Shown here in pieces: positions 6,689 through 7,402 of a stretch of 7,402 nucleotides of DNA; the stretch's first letter is position 1; each line of letters opens with the position of its first letter. The translations under genes were made by a program, and so were the position numbers. Under the pieces are notes generated by a model. The model had not been told where the DNA came from and ran no database searches. It saw only the letters and a list, made by a program, of their open reading frames with translations. This stretch comes from Candidatus Omnitrophota bacterium. GTDB lineage: Bacteria > Hinthialibacterota > Hinthialibacteria > OLB16. The stretch is from contig JACKFH010000085.1 of NCBI GenBank assembly GCA_020632575.1, positions 1 through 7,402 on the forward strand, written 5' to 3'.

Positions 6689-7402
6689 CTAATCCCATTC
6701 CATTGTATCCAAGAAGGAGCGGAGCTGACTCGCATTTCTATACTTCTTGCTGATAAGTGACTTCTTCAAGCCGCAACAAATTCTCTTAATGACCGCCGGG
6801 TGATTCGAGTACCGAGGTTGTCCCCCCAGGCTATCGTAGAGGATGCGGATAAGGTCGAAGACATCCTCTTGGATATTCTCTTTCCGGGTCCCCCACCAGT
6901 GAAAGACATCGAGAACTTTGACCTCGAACCCGATCCCAAATCTTCGAATCATGATGTTTCCGTCATGCAAGTCGCCATGGTATTCGCCGCAAACGTGGAC
7001 CGGCTCGAGCCCTTTGGCGAGGGAGTAAAGAAGGTGAATGCCCTCGAATGGGGTCAATCGTTTTCCAGGTTGTTTCTTGAGGAATTCGAAGAGCGGCTCC
7101 CCCTCGACAAAATCGGAGATCAGGCAAGTGACAGGTGTCCGTTTGAAAACGATTCTCTCTTGGGAATGGTATTGAATCAGGATTGGGCAGTTTCTTAGGC
7201 GATGAAGCTTGCGTGCATCCTGGATGAGGGTTCGATCCTTGGGATTTCTCTGGGGATAGAAGAGTTTGGCGGCGCGTTCGATGCCGGTGCCTCTCTCTCG
7301 GACAAGGTAAACCTCTCCCTGCCACCCCGAACCCAGTGGACGTAGGATTTCGTACTTCGATGCGAGCACTCGACCCGCCTCGAAATTAAACCGATCGAAA
7401 GG
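6689..7402 (-). CDS. Atypical bacterial protein-kinase-like protein (5' end outside window)
   Basis: The frame is open to the right edge. A GTG at 7369 could start it, but the codons before it read EAGRVLASKYEIL, matching the usual lead-in of kinase domains, so the true start is probably outside. Numbered from that GTG: glycine loop GSGWQGEV at 13-20, ATP-binding lysine K35 in AAKLF, hinge region near DFVEGE at 86-91, catalytic loop HGDLHDGN at 131-138 with D133 and N138, and metal site LDV at 153-155 with D154 replacing DFG. Only 14 residues separate D154 from the alpha-F-like EDVFDL at 168-173, so the activation segment and APE motif of Hanks kinases are missing. HGDxxxxN loops are also seen in aminoglycoside and other small-molecule kinases. 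The fold is kinase-like and probably active; the substrate is unknown. No membrane segment is visible. The gene lies upstream of the PilZ gene on the same strand, 154 bases away. Confidence 0.85.
   Translation of the reverse strand, partial: PFDRFNFEAGRVLASKYEILRPLGSGWQGEVYLVRERGTGIERAAKLFYPQRNPKDRTLIQDARKLHRLRNCPILIQYHSQERIVFKRTPVTCLISDFVEGEPLFEFLKKQPGKRLTPFEGIHLLYSLAKGLEPVHVCGEYHGDLHDGNIMIRRFGIGFEVKVLDVFHWWGTRKENIQEDVFDLIRILYDSLGGQPRYSNHPAVIKRICCGLKKSLISKKYRNASQLRSFLDTMEWD

Noticed and set aside
6800..7198. 132-codon plus-strand open frame opposite the kinase gene
   Set aside because: It is the complement of a conserved kinase coding region, shows no domain, and has no convincing start site.
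7367..7369. GTG as the true start of the atypical kinase
   Set aside because: The frame stays open to the window edge and the preceding residues (EAGR before VLASKYEIL) fit the normal lead-in of kinase domains. A weak GAGGCGGG upstream keeps it possible but less likely.

Overview
The window is a dense, gene-rich stretch of bacterial chromosome of moderately high G+C. It holds eight protein genes, two of them cut by the window edges. I see no tRNA, rRNA, CRISPR array, insertion sequence or other mobile element. The organism looks like a Gram-negative, free-living bacterium: there is a secreted protein with a Sec-type signal, a c-di-GMP (PilZ) receptor, a soluble hybrid histidine kinase and an unusual bacterial kinase. 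TTG start codons with good Shine-Dalgarno sites are used for at least two genes. I cannot name the phylum with confidence; the gene mix would suit an environmental or uncultivated lineage.

Left block, plus strand (1-3075): the C-terminal ATPase part of a YlaK/PhoH2-type protein runs in from the left edge. A complete molybdopterin molybdotransferase gene (moeA) follows, and a LacI-family transcription regulator starts only 3 bases after the moeA stop. These two are almost certainly co-transcribed, which is a less usual setting for a LacI-type regulator.

Middle block, plus strand (3145-5122): a soluble receiver-kinase-receiver hybrid histidine kinase is followed 4 bases later by a single-domain response regulator. 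Together they form a phosphotransfer module with three receiver domains and no DNA-binding or enzymatic output domain in the window. A short leader ORF and a small hairpin sit in front of the kinase gene. Next comes a gene for an exported DUF3500 protein (5185-6159), which ends head-on against the right block.

Right block, minus strand (6175-7402): a small PilZ protein with both c-di-GMP motifs intact has its own good sigma70-like promoter. Upstream of it lies an atypical kinase with a Hanks-like glycine loop, an HGDLH catalytic loop, an LDV magnesium site in place of DFG, and a very short activation segment. The kinase gene runs off the right edge.

Functionally the window mixes molybdenum cofactor synthesis, carbon- or metabolite-type regulation (LacI) and several signalling layers: His-Asp phosphorelay, c-di-GMP and possible Ser/Thr or small-molecule phosphorylation. 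The most notable items are the atypical kinase, the promoter and repeats in front of the PilZ gene, and the outputless phosphorelay pair. None of these proves a new system from sequence alone.
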